Position numbers and translations under genes: made by a program. Positions 50,536 to 60,076 of a stretch of 64,000 nucleotides of DNA are shown piece after piece. The notes under the pieces are model-generated. The model saw only the letters and a list, made by a program, of their open reading frames with translations. It searched no databases and was not told the origin of the DNA. Origin of the DNA: Acidovorax kalamii (lineage in GTDB: Bacteria; Pseudomonadota; Gammaproteobacteria; Burkholderiales; Burkholderiaceae_C); the NCBI RefSeq assembly GCF_002245625.1, contig NZ_NOIG01000011.1:372001-436000 (forward strand). Direction: 5' to 3'. Each line of letters begins with the position of its first letter. Position 1 is the first letter of the stretch.

Positions 50536-51255
50536 GTGGCAGGACACAGCAAATGGGCGAATATCCAGCACCGCAAGGGGCGGCAGGATGAAAAACGCGG
50601 CAAGATCTGGACCCGCATCATTCGTGAAATCACTGTGGCCGCCCGTGCCGGTGGCGGCGATCTGTCTGCCAACCCCCGCCTGCGCCTGGCGGTGGACAAG
50701 GCCAAGGCGGCCAACATGCCCGCCGACCGCATCAAATACAACATCGACAAGGCCACGGGCAACGCCGAAGGCCTGACCTACGAAGAAATCCGCTACGAAG
50801 GCTACGGCATTGGTGGTGCCGCCATCATGATCGACACCATGACCGACAACCGCGTGCGCACCGTGGCCGAAGTGCGCCACGCGTTCAGCAAACACGGTGG
50901 CAACATGGGCACGGAAGGCTCGGTGGTGTTCCAGTTCAAGCACTGTGGCCAGCTGATTTTTGCCCCCGGCACCAGCGAAGACAAGGTGATGGAAGTGGCC
51001 CTGGAGGCAGGCGCCGAAGACGTGGTGACCGACGAAGACGGCGCGGTGGAGGTGCTCACGGCCCCGGCCGATTTTGAAGCCGTGAAGAACGCGCTGGAGG
51101 CCGCTGGCCTGACCGCCGAAGTGGCGGGCGTGACCATGCGGCCCGAAAACACCATCGAGCTGACCGGCGAAGACGCCGCCAAGATGCAGAAGCTGCTGGA
51201 CGTTCTGGAAGACCTGGACGATACGCAAGAGGTCTACCACAACGCGGCGCTGTGA
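50536..51255 (+). CDS. yebC: YebC/PmpR family regulator, canonical paralogue
   Basis: The 239-residue protein starts [18 protein letters not shown], the standard YebC N-terminus, from a GTG start with AAGGA seven bases upstream. YebC members have been described as transcriptional regulators and as factors helping ribosomes at polyproline-like stalls. The fold markers [11 protein letters not shown] and [16 protein letters not shown] are present. A second, divergent YebC is at 25012. It is followed about 115 bases later by purD on the same strand. Confidence 0.95.
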   Translation: MAGHSKWANIQHRKGRQDEKRGKIWTRIIREITVAARAGGGDLSANPRLRLAVDKAKAANMPADRIKYNIDKATGNAEGLTYEEIRYEGYGIGGAAIMIDTMTDNRVRTVAEVRHAFSKHGGNMGTEGSVVFQFKHCGQLIFAPGTSEDKVMEVALEAGAEDVVTDEDGAVEVLTAPADFEAVKNALEAAGLTAEVAGVTMRPENTIELTGEDAAKMQKLLDVLEDLDDTQEVYHNAAL

Positions 51256-51369
51256 CTTTGCACCTGCAGGTCGCCGCTTTTTTCTTGCCCTGACTTGTTT
51301 TCCGACTGATATTTCCCCGAACCCCACCCAGCAGCGCAGCGCTCTGGGCCGGGTTCACCAAAGGCTCCT

Positions 51370-52650
51370 ATGAAAGTACTTGTGATTGGTGGCGGCGGCC
51401 GTGAACACGCGATGGCGTGGAAACTGAGCGAGTCCCCCAAGGTGACTAAGGTGTTTGTGGCACCCGGCAACGGTGGTACGGCCTTGAACCCCAAGCTCGA
51501 AAACGTGGCGATCTCCGATGTGCGCGAGCTGCGCACCTGGGCCCAGGCCGAGAAGATCGCGTTGACGGTGGTGGGCCCCGAGGCCCCCTTGGCGGCCGGT
51601 GTGGTCGATGAGTTCCGTGCCAACGGCCTGCGCATCTTCGGCCCCACCAAGGCGGCTGCCCAGCTCGAAAGCTCCAAGGCGTTCAGCAAGGCCTTCATGC
51701 GCCGCCACGGCATCCCCACGGCCGACTACGACACCTTCACCGACCCGGCGGCGGCGCACGCGTTTGTGGACCGGCTGGGTGCGCCCATCGTCATCAAGGC
51801 CGACGGCTTGGCGGCGGGCAAAGGCGTGGTAGTGGCCATGACGCTGCAGGAGGCCCACGACGCCGTGGACTTCATGCTCGTGGACAACAAATACGGCGTG
51901 ACGCACAACGAAGGTGGCGCGCGCGTGGTGATCGAGGAATTCCTCGAAGGCGAAGAAGCCAGCTTCATCGTGCTGTGCGACGGCAAGAACGTGCTGGCCC
52001 TGGCCACCAGCCAGGACCACAAGCGCCTGAAGGACGGCGACGAAGGCCCCAACACGGGCGGCATGGGCGCTTATTCGCCCGCCCCCGTGGTCACGGCCGA
52101 TGTACATGCCCGCGCCATGCGCGAGATCATCCTGCCCACGATTCGGGGCATGGAAAAGGACGGCATTCCCTACACCGGTTTTCTGTATGCAGGCCTGATG
52201 ATCGACGCCAAGGGCCAGCCCAAGACGCTTGAATTCAACTGCCGCATGGGCGACCCCGAGACGCAACCTATCCTCATGCGCCTGAAAAGCGACTTCAGCG
52301 ACGTGATGGCTGCTGCCGCTGACGGCAAGCTCGACCAGATGGAACTGCAATGGGACCGCCGCACTGCGCTGGGCGTGGTCATGGCCGCCCACGGCTACCC
52401 CGAGAACCCGCGCAAGGGCGACGCCATCACCGGCCTGCCCGCCGATGCGGACGATGCCGTGGTGTTCCACGCAGGCACGCAACTGAAAGACGGCGTGGTC
52501 AGCGTGACGGGCGGCCGGGTGCTGTGCGTCACCGTGCTGGCCGACAGCGTCAAGCAGGCGCAGCAGCGTGCCTATGACGTGGCACGTGGCATCCAGTTTG
52601 ATGGCGCGCAGTACCGTCGTGACATCGGCTTCCGTGCCCTGAAAAGCTGA
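51370..52650 (+). CDS. purD: Phosphoribosylamine-glycine ligase
   Basis: PurD catalyses the second step of purine biosynthesis, joining phosphoribosylamine and glycine with ATP. The 426-residue ATP-grasp protein begins [17 protein letters not shown] (nucleotide-binding loop) and contains [33 protein letters not shown] (ATP lysine) and the metal-binding segment [11 protein letters not shown]. Its TGA stop overlaps the hemF start (TGATG), so the two are translationally coupled. The coupling of purine and haem synthesis genes in this order is known in related betaproteobacteria. Confidence 0.97.
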   Translation: MKVLVIGGGGREHAMAWKLSESPKVTKVFVAPGNGGTALNPKLENVAISDVRELRTWAQAEKIALTVVGPEAPLAAGVVDEFRANGLRIFGPTKAAAQLESSKAFSKAFMRRHGIPTADYDTFTDPAAAHAFVDRLGAPIVIKADGLAAGKGVVVAMTLQEAHDAVDFMLVDNKYGVTHNEGGARVVIEEFLEGEEASFIVLCDGKNVLALATSQDHKRLKDGDEGPNTGGMGAYSPAPVVTADVHARAMREIILPTIRGMEKDGIPYTGFLYAGLMIDAKGQPKTLEFNCRMGDPETQPILMRLKSDFSDVMAAAADGKLDQMELQWDRRTALGVVMAAHGYPENPRKGDAITGLPADADDAVVFHAGTQLKDGVVSVTGGRVLCVTVLADSVKQAQQRAYDVARGIQFDGAQYRRDIGFRALKS

Positions 52651-53621
52651 TGGCTGACGCGCAAAGCCTGAATGCCGCCGAGACGGTGGCGCGCGTGCGC
52701 GGCTACCTGCAGGGCCTGCAGTCCCGCATCACCGGTGCCCTCGAAGCTGTCGAAGGCGAGGGCGGAGCACGCTTTCTGGCCGACGCCTGGAGCAAGCCGC
52801 ACGGCGAACCGCTGCAGGGCGATGGCATCACCAAGATCATGGAAGGTGGCCGGGTGTTTGAACGCGCGGGCTGCGGCTTCAGCCATGTGCGTGGCCCGCA
52901 GCTGCCGCCCTCGGCCACGCAGCACCGGCCCGAACTGGCGGGAGCGCCGTTCGAGGCCATGGGCGTGTCGCTGGTGTTCCATCCGCGCAACCCGTATGTG
53001 CCCACGGTGCACATGAACGTGCGCATGATCGCCGTCGGGCACCCCGGCCAGGCGCCCACCTGCTGGTTTGGCGGCGGCATGGACCTCACGCCGTATTACG
53101 GGTTTGAGGAAGACGCCGTGCACTTTCACCGCACCTGCCGCGATGCGCTCAACGCCTTTGGTGAGGACAAGTACCCACGCTTCAAGCAGTGGTGCGATGA
53201 GTATTTCTTCCTCAAGCACCGCAACGAGCAGCGCGGCGTGGGCGGCGTGTTTTATGACGACTTCTCGGAGCTGGGCTTTGAACAAAGCCTGGCGATGACG
53301 CAGTCGGTGGGCGATGCCTTTCTGGGGGCCTACCTGCCCATCGTGGAAAAACGCCAGAACACGCCCTTTGGCGAGCGCGAGCGCAACTTCCAGCTCTACC
53401 GCCGGGGCCGCTATGTCGAGTTCAACCTGGTGTGGGACCGGGGCACGCACTTTGGCCTGCAGTCGGGCGGGCGCACCGAGTCCATCCTGCTGTCCATGCC
53501 GCCGCTGGTGGCCTGGTCGTACCAGCGCTCTGACGCCGCCGATTCGGCCGAAGCCGAGTTGCTGCAGCGCTTTCTGGTGCGCCGGGATTGGCTGGCCAGC
53601 GCTGCTGCGGCGGCGTGCTGA
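52650..53621 (+). CDS. hemF: Oxygen-dependent coproporphyrinogen III oxidase
   Basis: HemF converts coproporphyrinogen III to protoporphyrinogen IX using oxygen, in the cytoplasm. The 323-residue protein has the conserved [18 protein letters not shown] segment, the His-rich dimer and active-site parts ([32 protein letters not shown]) and the C-terminal [18 protein letters not shown]. Start overlaps the purD stop. After the stop comes a nested inverted repeat (copy H of the dispersed family) that probably ends the transcript. A nadD gene, often next in relatives, is not found here. Confidence 0.97.
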   Translation: MADAQSLNAAETVARVRGYLQGLQSRITGALEAVEGEGGARFLADAWSKPHGEPLQGDGITKIMEGGRVFERAGCGFSHVRGPQLPPSATQHRPELAGAPFEAMGVSLVFHPRNPYVPTVHMNVRMIAVGHPGQAPTCWFGGGMDLTPYYGFEEDAVHFHRTCRDALNAFGEDKYPRFKQWCDEYFFLKHRNEQRGVGGVFYDDFSELGFEQSLAMTQSVGDAFLGAYLPIVEKRQNTPFGERERNFQLYRRGRYVEFNLVWDRGTHFGLQSGGRTESILLSMPPLVAWSYQRSDAADSAEAELLQRFLVRRDWLASAAAAAC

Positions 53622-53625
53622 CGGG

Positions 53626-53695
53626 GTAAAAAGCGCAAAAGCTATAATTTCAATAGCTGGCCGCGCTTTTTACACAGGCGCAGGAGCCCTAAAAC
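53626..53695 (+). repeat. Dispersed intergenic repeat, copy H, as nested hairpin
   Basis: A perfect 11-base inverted repeat GTAAAAAGCGC (53626-53636) and GCGCTTTTTAC (53663-53673) encloses the standard head GCTAT-AATTTCA-ATAGC (53641-53657). The element continues to GGAGCCCTAAAAC. The T-run in the right arm makes it a candidate terminator for purD-hemF. Confidence 0.8.
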
Positions 53696-53823
53696 ACCCC
53701 AAACCAACGCTGCGCCAGGTTGCAACACCGGCGCAACAACACGTAGCACCCGAGGCGCAGCCCTATTGGTTGCACGCCGTGTTGCGCGCTATATTGATCC
53801 ATTCCCTCTCTAATCACCGCCTG

Positions 53824-54675
53824 ATGACCACCTCCACCAAATCGGAAACCGCCGCCAAAAAAGACGTCACCAAACTCCAGCGCGCCATCGTGGATGGCCT
53901 GGAAGACGTCAAGGCGCAAGACATCCAGGTTTTCAACACCGAGCATCTCTCGCCGCTGTTTGAACGGGTGATCGTGGCATCGGGCACCTCCAACCGCCAG
54001 ACCAAGGCCCTGGCCGCCAGCGTGCGTGATGCGGTCAAGGAAGCCGGGTTCTCCAAGCCCCGCATTGAGGGCGAGGACAACGGCGAGTGGATCATCGTGG
54101 ACTGCGGCTCGGCCGTGGCGCACATCATGCAGCCCGCCATCCGCCAGTACTACCGCCTGGAAGAGCTGTGGGGCGACACCCCCGTGCGCCTGAAGCTGGG
54201 CGCTGCCAAGCCCCAGTCGAGCGCCGCTACCGAACTGGCCGAGAAGAAGTCGGCCCAGAAGGCCGCCAAGTCGGGCGCCAAAGCCCCTGCCAAGAAGGCA
54301 GCGGCCCCTGCGGTAGCCGCCCGCTCGGGCAAGGCCACGGTGAAGGCCGTCGCCAAGACCGCTGCGAAGACAGCCGCCAAGACGCCCGTCAAGGCAGCAC
54401 CCAAGCCCGCCGCAAAAACGGCGGCCAAGGCGACACCTGCCAAGACAGCAGCCAAGACCACCGGTGCAGTGGCCGCCAAGAAGCCCGCCGCCGCCAAGAC
54501 GCCTGTCAAGACGGTGGTGGTCAAGCCCGGCGGCGCCAAGAAGCCTGTGGCCAAGAAGTCGTCACCTGCAGCCAAGGCCCCCGCACGCGCCGCAGCCAAG
54601 CCGACTTCTGCATCGGCACCCAAGGCAGCTGCTAGCAAGCCCGCCGCCAAGAAGGCCCCGGCCCGCAAGGGTTGA
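53824..54675 (+). CDS. rsfS: Ribosome silencing factor RsfS with long Lys/Ala/Pro tail
   Basis: RsfS binds protein L14 of the large ribosomal subunit and blocks subunit joining in starvation. The normal domain spans residues about 17-118: LQRAIVDGLEDVKAQDIQVF, VASGTSNRQTKALAASV, WIIVDCGSAVAHIMQPAIR and YYRLEELWGD. After it, the 283-residue protein has a long basic tail (about 130-283) of AAK, PAKK and TAAKT repeats like histone H1 or AlgP, where typical RsfS ends near 105-120. The tail may bind nucleic acid or rRNA, which is an inference. The ATG at 53824 begins MTTSTKSETAAKKD; the open frame upstream overlaps hemF and is spurious. The next gene is rlmH. Confidence 0.93.
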   Translation: MTTSTKSETAAKKDVTKLQRAIVDGLEDVKAQDIQVFNTEHLSPLFERVIVASGTSNRQTKALAASVRDAVKEAGFSKPRIEGEDNGEWIIVDCGSAVAHIMQPAIRQYYRLEELWGDTPVRLKLGAAKPQSSAATELAEKKSAQKAAKSGAKAPAKKAAAPAVAARSGKATVKAVAKTAAKTAAKTPVKAAPKPAAKTAAKATPAKTAAKTTGAVAAKKPAAAKTPVKTVVVKPGGAKKPVAKKSSPAAKAPARAAAKPTSASAPKAAASKPAAKKAPARKG

Positions 54676-54741
54676 CCTGCGGCCGCAGGGCACCCGGCTG
54701 GGTGCGCTGCGGAAACCACCCCCAAGCAACGAGGTTGATCC

Positions 54742-55209
54742 ATGAAGCTGCTTATCGTGGCGGTCGGGCAGCGGGTGCCCGACTGGGCACAAACGGCCTA
54801 CGACGACTATGCCAAACGTTTTCCGCCCGAACTCAAGGTCGAGCTCAAGGCCGTCAAGACTGAGCCACGCGGCTCCAAGACGCTGGAGACGCTCTATGCC
54901 GCCGAGCGTGAGCGCATCGAAGCCGCGATCCCGCGCGGCACGCGCGTGGTGGCGCTGGACGAGCGCGGCACCAACCTCACCACCAAGGCCCTGGCCGAAC
55001 GCCTCAAGGGCTGGCAGCTGGGGGGCGATGATGTGGCGCTGGTCATCGGCGGCCCCGACGGGCTGGACCCGGCTTTTCGCCAGGCCGCGCATGAACGCAT
55101 TCGCCTGTCCGACCTGACCCTGCCGCATGCCATGGTGCGCGTGCTGCTCATCGAGCAGCTGTACCGGGCCTGGTCGGTGAACGCCGGGCACCCGTACCAC
55201 CGGGAATAA
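54742..55209 (+). CDS. rlmH: 23S rRNA pseudouridine1915 N3-methyltransferase
   Basis: RlmH methylates pseudouridine 1915 of 23S rRNA on assembled 70S ribosomes using SAM. The 155-residue SPOUT protein is full length. It has the knot motif [12 protein letters not shown] and the C-terminal [27 protein letters not shown] that is almost invariant in the family. It follows rsfS by 66 bases, the usual rsfS-rlmH pair. Confidence 0.97.
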   Translation: MKLLIVAVGQRVPDWAQTAYDDYAKRFPPELKVELKAVKTEPRGSKTLETLYAAERERIEAAIPRGTRVVALDERGTNLTTKALAERLKGWQLGGDDVALVIGGPDGLDPAFRQAAHERIRLSDLTLPHAMVRVLLIEQLYRAWSVNAGHPYHRE

Positions 55210-55239
55210 AGCGGTTACCCGTGCTGCTGACCCAATTTA

Positions 55240-55302
55240 CTATTGTTTTGATAGCTGCTAGCGCTTGATGGTCAGGCGCTGGGGCCGATTTTTATTCAAA
55301 AT
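55240..55302 (+). repeat. Dispersed intergenic repeat, copy I
   Basis: The head CTAT-TGTTTTG-ATAG (55240-55254) is followed by the hairpin AGCGCTTGATGGTCAGGCGCT (the arms pair) and the tail GGGGCCGATTTTTATTCAAAAT. It ends six bases before the maf ATG and occupies the place where a Shine-Dalgarno would be. Confidence 0.82.
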
Positions 55303-55308
55303 CTGTTC

Positions 55309-55923
55309 ATGCCTGACTTCATCTACCTCGCCTCCCAAAGCCCCCGCCGACGCCAGTTGCTCGAACAGCTGGGCGTGCGCCACGAACTGCTGCTGCCCAA
55401 TGTGGACGGCGACGAAGCCGAGGACACCGAGGCCATCGAAGTGGTGCTGCCCGGCGAGGCGCCCACGGCCTACGTGGAACGCGTCACCGGCCTCAAGCTG
55501 GATGCCGCCGTGGCCCGGCGCGCCCGCCGTGGCCTGCCAGACGCCCCCATCCTCTGCTCCGACACCACCGTGGCCCTGGGCCGCACCATCTACGGCAAAC
55601 CCGACGATGCAGAGCATGCCGCGCGCATGCTGGCCGAGCTGGCGGGGCACGAGCACCGCGTGCTCACCGCCGTGGCGCTGCAGGTGGGGGGCAAGCGGTT
55701 GGCTGCGCTATCGGTGTCGCGCGTGACCTTTGCCGCCATGACGTCCGCGCAGATCGACGCCTATGTGGCCACGGGCGAGCCGCTGGGCAAGGCCGGTGCC
55801 TATGGCATCCAGGGGCGGGCTGCGGCGTATGTGGAACACCTGGCGGGCAGCTATTCGGGCATCATGGGCCTGCCCATGTACGAGACAGCGCAACTGTTGC
55901 GCGCGGCGGGCTTCCCTCTATAA
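55309..55923 (+). CDS. Maf-family nucleotide pyrophosphatase (YhdE type)
   Basis: Maf-type house-cleaning enzyme that hydrolyses non-canonical or pyrimidine nucleotides (dTTP, UTP and modified forms). The 204-residue protein has the phosphate loop [16 protein letters not shown] (near residue 8), the catalytic DTTVALG and the segment [26 protein letters not shown]. That segment fits the YhdE/dTTP-UTP subfamily better than the YceF/m7GTP subfamily. It is followed by rng, the same pairing as E. coli yhdE-rng, which also supports the call. No Shine-Dalgarno is visible because dispersed repeat copy I ends just before the ATG. Confidence 0.9.
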   Translation: MPDFIYLASQSPRRRQLLEQLGVRHELLLPNVDGDEAEDTEAIEVVLPGEAPTAYVERVTGLKLDAAVARRARRGLPDAPILCSDTTVALGRTIYGKPDDAEHAARMLAELAGHEHRVLTAVALQVGGKRLAALSVSRVTFAAMTSAQIDAYVATGEPLGKAGAYGIQGRAAAYVEHLAGSYSGIMGLPMYETAQLLRAAGFPL

Positions 55924-55947
55924 GCAAAACAACAGGCTTACCCAGTC

Positions 55948-57438
55948 ATGCAACAAGACATCCTGATCAATTGGTCGCCGCAGGAGACGCGCGTGGCCGT
56001 GGTGGAGCACGGCGCCGTGCAGGAGCTGCACATCGAGCGCACGCTGGAGCGGGGCCTGGTGGGCAACGTCTACCTGGGCAAGGTCTCGCGCGTGCTGCCG
56101 GGCATGCAGTCGGCCTTCATCGACATTGGCCTGGAGCGCGCGGCCTTCTTGCATGTGGCTGACGTGTGGCAGCGCCAGCCCGATGGCGAGCCGCCCGCAT
56201 TTGCCCGCAAGACCGAACCCCAGGTGCCCATCGAAAAGCAGGTGTTCGAAGGCCAGGCGCTCATGGTGCAGGTCATCAAGGACCCTATCGGCACCAAGGG
56301 CGCGCGTCTGTCCACACAGATCAGCATCGCAGGCCGCCTGCTGGTGTTCTTGCCGCAGGACGACCATGTAGGCGTGTCGCAGAAGATCCCTCCTGCCGAG
56401 CGCGATGCCCTGCGCGCGCGCCTGCAGGCGCTGGTGGGCGACAAGTCCACGGGCGGGGGCGGCGGTTTCATCCTGCGCACCAACGGCGAAGATTCCACCG
56501 ACGAGGAACTGGCCGAAGACATCGCCTACCTGCGCAAGACCTGGGCGCGCATCAAGGAGGCATCGCTCAAGCTGCCCGCCATGTCTCTCTTGCACCAGGA
56601 TCTGGACCTGCTGCAGCGTGTGCTGCGTGATCTGGTGGGCGACCACACGCAGACCATTCGGCTCGATTCGATGGAGCAGTTCCAGCGCCTGCGTGCCTTT
56701 GGGCAGGAGTTCATGCCCGCAGCCGCAGGCAAGCTGCAGCACTACAAGGGCGAGCGGCCCATTTTTGACCTGTACTCCATCGACGAAGAAGTGGCCAAGG
56801 CGCTGGGCCGCCGGGTGGAGTTGAAATCAGGCGGCTACCTCATCGTGGACCAGACCGAGGCGCTGACCACCATCGACGTGAACACCGGCGGCTACGTGGG
56901 TGCGCGCAATTTCGACGACACCATCTTCAAGACCAACCTGGAGGCCGCGCAAGCCATTGCGCGCCAGCTGCGCCTGCGCAACCTGGGCGGCATCATCATC
57001 GTGGACTTCATCGACATGGTGCGCGACGACCATCAGCAGGCCGTGCTGTCGGAGTTCAAAAAGCAGTTGGCCCGCGACCGCGTCAAGACCATGTCGTCTG
57101 GCACGTTCTCGCAACTGGGCCTGGTAGAGATGACCCGCAAGCGCACCCGTGAATCGCTGGCCCACATGCTGTGCGAGCCCTGCGAGGTGTGCCAGGGCAA
57201 GGGCAGTGTGAAGACTGCCCGCAGCGTGTGCTACGACATCCTGCGCGAGATCCTGCGCGAAGCGCGCCAGTTCAACCCGCGCGAGTTCCGCGTGGTGGCG
57301 TCGGCGCGGGTGGTGGAGCTGTTCCTGGACGAAGAAAGCCAGCACTTGGCCGGACTCTCGGACTTCATCAAAAAACCCATCTCGCTGCAGGCCGAAAGCG
57401 CGATGGGGCAGGAACAGTACGACATCGTGCTGCTGTAG
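55948..57438 (+). CDS. rng: Ribonuclease G
   Basis: RNase G processes the 5' end of 16S rRNA and some mRNAs. The 496-residue protein has an S1 RNA-binding domain (about 35-115: RGLVGNVYLGKVSRVLPGMQ). The catalytic core follows with the metal aspartates in TIDVNTGGYVG and IIIVDFIDM, and the zinc-link cysteines in CEPCEVCQGKGS. It lacks the long C-terminal scaffold of RNase E. It follows maf by 24 bases and is the last gene of the rsfS-rng group. A short GC hairpin lies between it and the convergent glutathione transferase gene. Confidence 0.96.
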   Translation: MQQDILINWSPQETRVAVVEHGAVQELHIERTLERGLVGNVYLGKVSRVLPGMQSAFIDIGLERAAFLHVADVWQRQPDGEPPAFARKTEPQVPIEKQVFEGQALMVQVIKDPIGTKGARLSTQISIAGRLLVFLPQDDHVGVSQKIPPAERDALRARLQALVGDKSTGGGGGFILRTNGEDSTDEELAEDIAYLRKTWARIKEASLKLPAMSLLHQDLDLLQRVLRDLVGDHTQTIRLDSMEQFQRLRAFGQEFMPAAAGKLQHYKGERPIFDLYSIDEEVAKALGRRVELKSGGYLIVDQTEALTTIDVNTGGYVGARNFDDTIFKTNLEAAQAIARQLRLRNLGGIIIVDFIDMVRDDHQQAVLSEFKKQLARDRVKTMSSGTFSQLGLVEMTRKRTRESLAHMLCEPCEVCQGKGSVKTARSVCYDILREILREARQFNPREFRVVASARVVELFLDEESQHLAGLSDFIKKPISLQAESAMGQEQYDIVLL

Positions 57439-57489
57439 TTACTTCGGCGGGCCTGGCGGCTGCCGCCAGCGTCAGCCTTCGATCCGCAA

Positions 57490-58098
57490 TCAGGCCTCGA
57501 TCTGCATGGCCGGGCGCGCCTGCACGCGTTCCAGCCAGGCCTGGACATGGCGGTGCGCCTTCACCGGTGCGCCCAGGTACACGCTGTAGCCCAGCACCGA
57601 GCCCACGACCAGGTCCACCAGCGAATAGTTGGCGCCCAGCATCCAGGGTTGCTGCGCGAGCCGCGCATCCAGCACCGTTAGCAGCTCATTCAACCCGCGC
57701 ATCGCGGCGTCAGCGTGCACCGGGCTGCGCAGGGTTTCGTCCCCCTGCGTGGCCACCTGCAGGCGCACCAGCACCGCACCATAGGTCACATACGCCCAGG
57801 CGCACCACGACAGCGCTTGCAGCGCCTCGGGCGTGCCCGCAGCGGGCCACAGCCCACGCTCCACGCCAAAGCGGTGGCCCAGCCACAGGTGGATGGCCAG
57901 GGCCTCGAACATGGGGGCACCGTCCACGGTCATCGTGGGCACTTTGCCATTGGGATTCAGGGCGAGGTACTCGGGGCGGCGCTGTTCGCCGGTGCGGATA
58001 TCGATCTTCACGCGCTCATGTGGCACGCCCAGTTCGGCGAGGGCGCAGGCGATGGGGGTGGCGCTGGACATGGGGTGCCAGTAAAGGACGATGGACAT
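57490..58098 (-). CDS. Glutathione S-transferase family protein
   Basis: The 202-residue protein has the thioredoxin-like N-terminal half (about 1-78), with the glutathione-contact segment NPNGKVPTMTVDG and the following ALAIHLWLGHRFG. The all-helical C-terminal half includes PWMLGANYSLVDLVVGSVLGYSV. The family detoxifies electrophiles or performs conjugating steps; the substrate is unknown. The ATG at 58098 has AAGGAG a few bases upstream; the longer frame to 58164 has no better support. It is divergent from the WYL regulator, with 98 bases between start codons, so that regulator may control it. Confidence 0.9.
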   Translation of the reverse strand: MSIVLYWHPMSSATPIACALAELGVPHERVKIDIRTGEQRRPEYLALNPNGKVPTMTVDGAPMFEALAIHLWLGHRFGVERGLWPAAGTPEALQALSWCAWAYVTYGAVLVRLQVATQGDETLRSPVHADAAMRGLNELLTVLDARLAQQPWMLGANYSLVDLVVGSVLGYSVYLGAPVKAHRHVQAWLERVQARPAMQIEA

Positions 58099-58196
58099 GG
58101 AGAACTCCTTGATGTTGGTTGAAGAAAGAAAAGGTGTTGCCACTGTAAAAACCATTGCGGACAATTTCGGTCCTCAATAAAAAGTACAGTGCCCAC

Positions 58197-59150
58197 ATGC
58201 TCAGTTCATCGACCCGCCTGTTGCGCCTGCTTTCGCTGTTGCAGACGCGTGCCCACTGGATGGGCCCGGAGCTGGCCGAGCGCCTGGAAGTGCACCCCCG
58301 CACACTGCGGCGCGACATCGACCGCCTGCGCCAGCTGGGCTACCCGGTGCAGGCCAGCAGTGGCGTGGCGGGGGGCTATGCGTTTCGCGCCGGGCAGGCC
58401 CTGCCGCCGCTGCTGCTGGATGACGAGGAAGCCCTGGCGGTATCGATTGCGCTGCGCACGGCCACGGCGGGGGCGGTGGGGGGCATTGAAGAGCCCGCAC
58501 TGCGCGCGCTCGTCAAGCTGGAGCAGGCCATGCCCGCGCGACTGCGCAAACGTGTGGACGCGCTGCGCGCCGCCATCCTGCCGCTCACACACACAGGGCC
58601 GGTGGTAGAGGCTTCGGTGCTGGCCACACTTGCGTTGGCCTGCCGTGACCAGTTGCGCACCGAATTCCAGTACCAGGACAGCCAGGGCCGCAGTGCGCAG
58701 CGCTCGGTCGAGCCACAGGGCGTGGTGCACACCGGCCAGCGCTGGTACCTGGTGGCGTGGGACAGGGTGCGCAACGACTGGCGCACCTTCCGCATCGACC
58801 GCATCGTGGGTGACCCGCAGGTGGGCGCACATTTCGCGCCCCGGGCCTCGCCCGACGGGGGTGATCTGAAGGGCTACGTGTCGCGCTCCATCTCTGCGCC
58901 GCACCATGCCGAACAGGCGCGCGTGGTGCTGCACGCGCCCTACGCCGTCATGTCGCGCCGCATACCGCCGTCTGCCGGGGTGGTAAGCACCCTGGACCAG
59001 GGGCAGCGCTGCCAGCTGGAATGCGCAGCCAACGATTCGCTGGTGTACTGGCTGATGGCCCTTGATGTGGAGTTCGAGGTGCTGGCACCTGCCGCACTGA
59101 AAGAGCGGCTGCGCGTGGCGGGGGAGCGGGCGCTGCGGTGTGCGCTATGA
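58197..59150 (+). CDS. WYL-domain transcriptional regulator (YafY-like)
   Basis: The 317-residue protein has an N-terminal HTH_11-type helix-turn-helix (about 5-60: LLRLLSLLQTRAHWMGPELAERLEVHPRTLRRDI). A WYL domain follows (about 140-230) with GVVHTGQRWYLVAWDRVRNDWRTFRIDRI, in which WYL is replaced by the common form RWYLVAWD. A C-terminal WCX-like segment ends the protein. WYL regulators sense ligands, often nucleic acid-derived. The gene is divergent from the glutathione transferase gene and shares a 98-base promoter region with it, so self-regulation or regulation of that gene is likely. Confidence 0.9.
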   Translation: MLSSSTRLLRLLSLLQTRAHWMGPELAERLEVHPRTLRRDIDRLRQLGYPVQASSGVAGGYAFRAGQALPPLLLDDEEALAVSIALRTATAGAVGGIEEPALRALVKLEQAMPARLRKRVDALRAAILPLTHTGPVVEASVLATLALACRDQLRTEFQYQDSQGRSAQRSVEPQGVVHTGQRWYLVAWDRVRNDWRTFRIDRIVGDPQVGAHFAPRASPDGGDLKGYVSRSISAPHHAEQARVVLHAPYAVMSRRIPPSAGVVSTLDQGQRCQLECAANDSLVYWLMALDVEFEVLAPAALKERLRVAGERALRCAL

Positions 59151-59179
59151 AAGCGCGTTGCTGACCCTTGGCGAAGGGG

Positions 59180-59911
59180 CTACAAGGTTTTGGTCAGCGT
59201 GACGATCACGCGCGACTTGTTCACATGGCCGAAGAAGGCCTTCTTGTTGGCGCCGACCACGGCCGCGCCCAGCGACAGGCCACCGCCGAAGTCATACGCG
59301 CCACCCAATTGATAGTCCATGTAGTTGGGCACACCGGTGTCCTTGATGTCGCTGGCAAAACGTGTGAAGCCCACCGAGGCCTTCACCGTGACGCTGGGCG
59401 CCACTTCCTGGGCAAACGCGAAGTTCAGGTAGCCCGTGTTGCGGCCCTTCAGGCCCGAGCCGGACTTGGCACCGGCAAAGCCGAAGTAGTCCTTGGAGAT
59501 GGTGTGCGAGTACTTGGCAGTGAAGGGGCCCAGGGTGGCCGCGCCATACAGCTCGGTGGTGTTGCCATTGCTGTTGCCGGGGTAGATGTAGGTCAGCGCG
59601 CCCACATCGAAATCAGCGCCTGCGGCCTTGAACTTGTAGCCGCCATACAGGTCGGATTCGAGCGAGTTGTTGGTCAGCCAGTCCACGCTGGAGTTCCAGT
59701 TGCCCACGTACCAGCCGGACTCGCCGAAGGCGTAGTCAAAGCCGCCTTGCAGGGCGGGCTTGACGGCCTTGGCTTTGGTGGCATCCTGGTCCTGGCCACG
59801 GAACTTGTAGTTGGTGGTCAGACTGACGTTGCCGGTGAGCTGGGCACTGGCCAGCAGGGGCAGCGCGGCCAGCAGGGCGGTGGCGAATACTTTGGATGAA
59901 GAACCGTTCAT
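59180..59911 (-). CDS. TorF-family putative outer-membrane porin
   Basis: The 243-residue protein has a cleavable signal peptide (about 1-23, ending LLASAQ). The rest is an outer-membrane beta-barrel of the TorF family: GNVSLTTNYKFRGQDQD, GWYVGNWNSSVDW, ELYGAATLGPFTAKYSHT and the closing strand SRVIVTLTKTL. The alternating aromatic and polar pattern and the C-terminal aromatic or hydrophobic residue are consistent with an outer-membrane protein. The substrate is unknown. The start at 59911 is the ATG before the signal peptide. It is divergent from the kdp operon. Confidence 0.85.
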   Translation of the reverse strand: MNGSSSKVFATALLAALPLLASAQLTGNVSLTTNYKFRGQDQDATKAKAVKPALQGGFDYAFGESGWYVGNWNSSVDWLTNNSLESDLYGGYKFKAAGADFDVGALTYIYPGNSNGNTTELYGAATLGPFTAKYSHTISKDYFGFAGAKSGSGLKGRNTGYLNFAFAQEVAPSVTVKASVGFTRFASDIKDTGVPNYMDYQLGGAYDFGGGLSLGAAVVGANKKAFFGHVNKSRVIVTLTKTL

Positions 59912-60076
59912 GGCAGCAATGTTTGAAAAAAGAACAAGAGCGCAAGCGTAGAAAAGCCCGCGTATAAAGTTCGCAAAAATTGCGCCCCTTCGCGTTAATG
60001 TTGCGCAAGTCTGCAGCCGCCGGGCATGGTGGCTTGTGTAGCGCATCCCCCCAACGCCGCCCTCGCCGGGCCCGCG

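Noticed and set aside
54300..54675. Lys/Ala repeats in rsfS read as a separate histone-like gene
   Set aside because: The repeats are in frame with the RsfS domain and no start codon with a ribosome site separates them.
57446..57472. Short GC hairpin between rng and the glutathione transferase gene
   Set aside because: The stem is short (CTGGCGG/CCGCCAG) and has no following T-run on either strand, so it is not called a terminator.
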